DNA of 64,000 nucleotides from Deltaproteobacteria bacterium (GTDB lineage Bacteria; Desulfobacterota; DSM-4660; Desulfatiglandales; HGW-15): positions 9,003 through 73,002 of the forward strand of contig JAGVAP010000021.1 of the NCBI GenBank assembly GCA_020060215.1, given 5' to 3'. The notes under the pieces were generated by a model. It saw nothing but the letters and a program-made list of their open reading frames with translations. It searched no databases and had not been told where the DNA came from. Below, in pieces: positions 61,322-64,000 of the stretch. The position numbers were made by a program, and so were the translations under genes. How positions within the stretch are numbered: position 1 is the first letter of the stretch; the number at the start of each line of letters is the position of its first letter.

Positions 61322-63670
61322 ATGAGCAAACCAAGGCGCAAACCGGGCAAATGCATGAGCAACCGCCTCCTGAAGCTGGGGGGTTTTGTTCTTCTCCTCT
61401 CGTTGGTCGGAGCGGCTCTCTTCATCTGGTATCTCTCCCATGAGGTTCAAAAGCGGTTCTCGGGTAGGCGCTGGTCCATCCCTTCCAGGGTGCTGTCGGA
61501 CACGGCCATGTTTTATCCGGGCCAGGACTTCTCCAGGGTTCGGCTCGAGGCCAAGCTTGCCCGCCTCGGCTACAGACCGGTCTCTCATGAGCCCAGCCGA
61601 AAGGGGGAGATTCGATCGGTCGGATCCCTCCTGGAGATCTATCTGAGAGACCTGAACACCCCTCACCAGTCCAGGGGCGGATTCCCGCTTCAAATCCGGT
61701 TTCAGGGCGACACGGTCGAGTCCATCACCCGCGCCGACACCGGGGATGCCGTTCCCCTCCTGGAGCTGGAACCGGAAGAGCTGATGCTCTTCTTTGGTCG
61801 TGAAAGAGAGGAGCGGAGGCTCGTCTCCCTCGACGACGTCCCGGAGCACATGATCCATGCGGTGCTGGCGGCGGAGGACGCGCGTTTCTTCCAACACCCC
61901 GGAATGGATCCCCTCGGAATCATCCGGGCCTTCGCAAGCAATCTCCGCCACGGGGCCGTCAGAGAGGGCGGCTCCACCATCACCCAGCAGCTTGCCAAGA
62001 ACTACTTTCTTACCCACAGGAGGACGCTCTCCCGCAAGCTGAAGGAGCTGATGATCTCCCTGGCCATGGAGGCGAAGTACTCCAAGAGGGAGATCCTGGA
62101 GATCTATCTCAACGAGATATACCTCGGCAACAAGGGGTCGGTCTCCGTAAACGGGGTTGGAGAGGCATCCTTCTTCTATTTCGGAAAACCCGTAAACGAC
62201 CTCTCCCTGGCTGAGGCCGCAGTCATCGCCGGGCTGATCAAGGCGCCGAATCATTATTCTCCTTTTGCGGACAAGGAGCGCTCCCTCCAGAGAAGAAATA
62301 TCGTACTCCACAACATGTTCTCCCACGGCTGGATCTCCAGGCACGATCTCGACTCCGCCCTTGCACAACCGGTCAGACCCGTCGAATACGAGACCTATGC
62401 CAAACGTGCGCCCTACTTCATGGATTATCTCTCGCAGCAGCTGCAGACACTCTACTCCCCGGAAGCGCTCTCGTCCCTGGGCCTGTCCATCTACACCAGT
62501 CTGGACCCTGAGGTCCAGAGGGCGGCCGAGGAGGCCCTGCAAAAGGGGCTCACCCGGCTGGAGAAGGCCAATCCGGCCCTCCGAAGGCAAGGGCCGGAAA
62601 AGAAGCTGCAGGGGGCCGTGGTCGTGCTTCAACCGAGGACCGGCTATATCCTCGCCATGGTGGGAGGCCGCAACTACGGTGAGACGCAGTTCAACCGCGT
62701 GATCCAGGCGCGGCGGCAGCCGGGGAGCGCCTTCAAGCCCTTCGTCTTCCTGGCCGCCCTGGATCAGTATACCCCTGCGGCCATCCTCTCGAACGAGGAG
62801 CAGGTCTATACGATCAACGACCAGGAATGGCGGCCCGAGAACTACTCGCCTGTCCCCGATCCCCGGATCTCCATGAGGATGGCGCTGGCCAAATCCGTGA
62901 ACCGGGCCGCTGCAGATCTCACCATGAAGATCGGCGTGGACCGGATCCTCGCCGCAGCATCGTCCTTCGGCTTCTCCACCCCTCTTCCTCCGTACCCCTC
63001 GATCTGCCTGGGTTCGGCCGAGGTGATCCCCATGGAACTGGCGCGGGCATACTGCGCCTTTGCCGCCGATGGGCTTCTCCCCCATCCCATCTCCCTGAAG
63101 GAAGTGGCCGACGAGAAGGGAGAGGTCCTGGAGAGGCGACAGCTCACCATCGGCGATGCCACCTCGCCCCAGAAGGCGTTCCTCATGACGTCCATGCTTC
63201 GAAGCGTAACCGAGACGGGCACTGCCGCATCCCTCAAGTCCATGGGGGTTTCGATCCCGGTCGCCGGCAAGACAGGGACCACCAACGACTTCAAGGATGC
63301 ATGGTTCGTCGGGTATACTCCCGATATCCTGGCCCTCGTCTGGGTAGGGTTTGACGACGGGACCCCCGTAAAGGCATCCGGTTCTGCAGCCGCGCTGCCG
63401 ATCTTCGCGGACCTGATGAAGTCCCTCCCGCAGTATGCATCGGGGGAGTGGTTCCGGGTCCCCGCCGGGGTGGTGACCCGACCGGTCTGCCCCTCGACCG
63501 GTGAACTGGCCGTTGAAGGCCGCTGCCCTGCTCCCGTGCAGGAGTTCTTCCTGGCCGAGAATGCGCCCGGTGAACCGTGCCGGCTCCATGGTTCCATGGA
63601 ACGTGATGCCGGCCCGGAGAGCTTCAAGGGGTTTTTTCGGGATGTGAAGAAGTTCTTCGGAATCAGATAG
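61322..63670 (+). CDS. mrcB: penicillin-binding protein 1B-like bifunctional transglycosylase/transpeptidase
   Basis: About 782 aa (809 if the first ATG at 61241 is used; neither start has a strong ribosome site, and an ATG at 61355 is also possible). One membrane helix follows the basic N-terminus. A UB2H-like domain comes next. The GT51 domain has AAEDARFFQHPGMD and EGGSTITQQLAKNYF. The transpeptidase domain has SAFKP (nucleophile Ser), KSVN and AGKTGTTND. It polymerises and cross-links peptidoglycan. It is divergent from mlaE. The C-terminus VCPSTGELAVEGRCPAP is typical of class A PBPs. Confidence 0.93.
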   Translation: MSKPRRKPGKCMSNRLLKLGGFVLLLSLVGAALFIWYLSHEVQKRFSGRRWSIPSRVLSDTAMFYPGQDFSRVRLEAKLARLGYRPVSHEPSRKGEIRSVGSLLEIYLRDLNTPHQSRGGFPLQIRFQGDTVESITRADTGDAVPLLELEPEELMLFFGREREERRLVSLDDVPEHMIHAVLAAEDARFFQHPGMDPLGIIRAFASNLRHGAVREGGSTITQQLAKNYFLTHRRTLSRKLKELMISLAMEAKYSKREILEIYLNEIYLGNKGSVSVNGVGEASFFYFGKPVNDLSLAEAAVIAGLIKAPNHYSPFADKERSLQRRNIVLHNMFSHGWISRHDLDSALAQPVRPVEYETYAKRAPYFMDYLSQQLQTLYSPEALSSLGLSIYTSLDPEVQRAAEEALQKGLTRLEKANPALRRQGPEKKLQGAVVVLQPRTGYILAMVGGRNYGETQFNRVIQARRQPGSAFKPFVFLAALDQYTPAAILSNEEQVYTINDQEWRPENYSPVPDPRISMRMALAKSVNRAAADLTMKIGVDRILAAASSFGFSTPLPPYPSICLGSAEVIPMELARAYCAFAADGLLPHPISLKEVADEKGEVLERRQLTIGDATSPQKAFLMTSMLRSVTETGTAASLKSMGVSIPVAGKTGTTNDFKDAWFVGYTPDILALVWVGFDDGTPVKASGSAAALPIFADLMKSLPQYASGEWFRVPAGVVTRPVCPSTGELAVEGRCPAPVQEFFLAENAPGEPCRLHGSMERDAGPESFKGFFRDVKKFFGIR

Positions 63671-63742
63671 AGCATAGGCTGTGTCTAATGGAGCCTGCTT
63701 TGATTGCATCTCAGAGGGATGCAGCATACAGCGCCGGCAGAC

Positions 63743-63862
63743 CGGAATATTGGAATGATGGAATATTGGAATGTTGGCAGGGACCACAGACCACTGCCCC
63801 AAAACTGGCCTCATTCGTTTGAACCCATTCTTCCATCATTCCATTGTTCCATCCTTCCAAGG
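63743..63862. repeat. 'TTGGAATGATGGAATATTGG' word DNA, inverted halves (family D)
   Basis: The left half is ATATTGGAATGATGGAATAT and on. The right half is CATTCTTCCATCATTCCATT and GTTCCATCCTTCC. It fills the gap between mrcB and the lipoprotein gene. Confidence 0.8.
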
Positions 63863-63884
63863 AGATCATTTTCGGAGGTCAGAA

Positions 63885-64000
63885 ATGGGCATCAACAAAC
63901 ACGCGATCTCCGCCTCCTGTGTGGCGGCATTGCTGATGATCCTGGTTTTGGTGTCCGGCTGCGCAGGTCCGACCCCGGTCCGCACAGGACGCCCGTCGCC
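63885..64000 (+). CDS. lipoprotein, N-terminal fragment (cut by window edge)
   Basis: The ATG at 63885 is preceded by GGAGG with good spacing. The first 38 codons give MGINKHAISASCVAALLMIL, then VLVSGC, a clear signal peptide with lipobox VSGC, followed by AGPTPVRTGRPSP. The family cannot be named from this. Its place directly after mrcB raises the idea of an envelope partner of PBP1B (a LpoB-like role), but this is speculation. The remainder is outside the window. Confidence 0.8.
   Translation, partial: MGINKHAISASCVAALLMILVLVSGCAGPTPVRTGRPS

Overview
The window is about 64 kb of GC-rich chromosomal DNA from a Gram-negative bacterium. The best guess is an anaerobic deltaproteobacterium in the broad sense (Desulfobacterota, Syntrophobacterales-like). 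Reasons: the Mla lipid-transport operon, Lnt, MlaA and PBP1B imply an outer membrane. The order rimP-nusA-ylxR-infB-DUF503-rbfA-truB-rpsO-pnp-M16 peptidase-dut, a DUF6178-type protein, ResB/CcsA (system II) cytochrome c maturation, HypF/HypE hydrogenase maturation and a short core methionine-synthase-like protein all fit that group. No phage, plasmid, transposase, CRISPR array or rRNA was seen. There is one tRNA gene, tRNA-Gly(TCC).

Layout. 1-2.1 kb: 5' end of clpP, tig and a small possible ribbon-helix-helix protein on the minus strand. 2.2-5.5 kb: FmdB-type zinc ribbon, a NEW3-domain membrane-anchored protein and an ABC-2 transporter pair. 5.6-7.4 kb: DUF6178-like protein. 7.6-10.4 kb: TolQ/ExbB, TolR/ExbD, FtsB-like and TPR proteins. 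10.6-15.1 kb: core-MetE-like protein, hypF, hypE. 15.2-19.6 kb (minus): Ser/Thr kinase, inositol-phosphatase-like protein, trmL, a Cys-rich 60-aa protein, a WalJ-like metallohydrolase and dut. 19.9-30.7 kb (minus): the translation/RNA operon from tRNA-Gly and rimP down to pnp and the M16 peptidase. 31-34.7 kb: CBS-domain protein, lnt, and prfB with its programmed frameshift. 34.9-36.5 kb: GAF/sigma-54 activator. 36.8-44.8 kb: deacetylase-like protein, M20 peptidase, PlsC, glmS, a stand-alone transpeptidase and serS. 45.4-49.8 kb: resB, ccsA, THUMP methyltransferase, flavin-binding-type protein. 49.9-56.9 kb (minus): DUF4139 protein, Ski2-like helicase, acyl-CoA dehydrogenase, cobO. 57-61 kb (minus): mlaEFDCA. 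61.3-64 kb: mrcB and the start of a lipoprotein gene.

The most striking non-gene content is in the spacers. Almost every gap longer than about 80 bp is filled with short quasi-repetitive 'word' DNA belonging to roughly a dozen recognisable families. Several families form long inverted repeats, and several lie inside what should be single operons. One family supplies the last codons and stop of lnt, and another abuts its start codon. These families, a 43-bp tandem array of the REP-like family, and a terminator-like hairpin placed directly against the rimP start are the observations I consider most worth following up. The genes themselves are mostly recognisable housekeeping functions.
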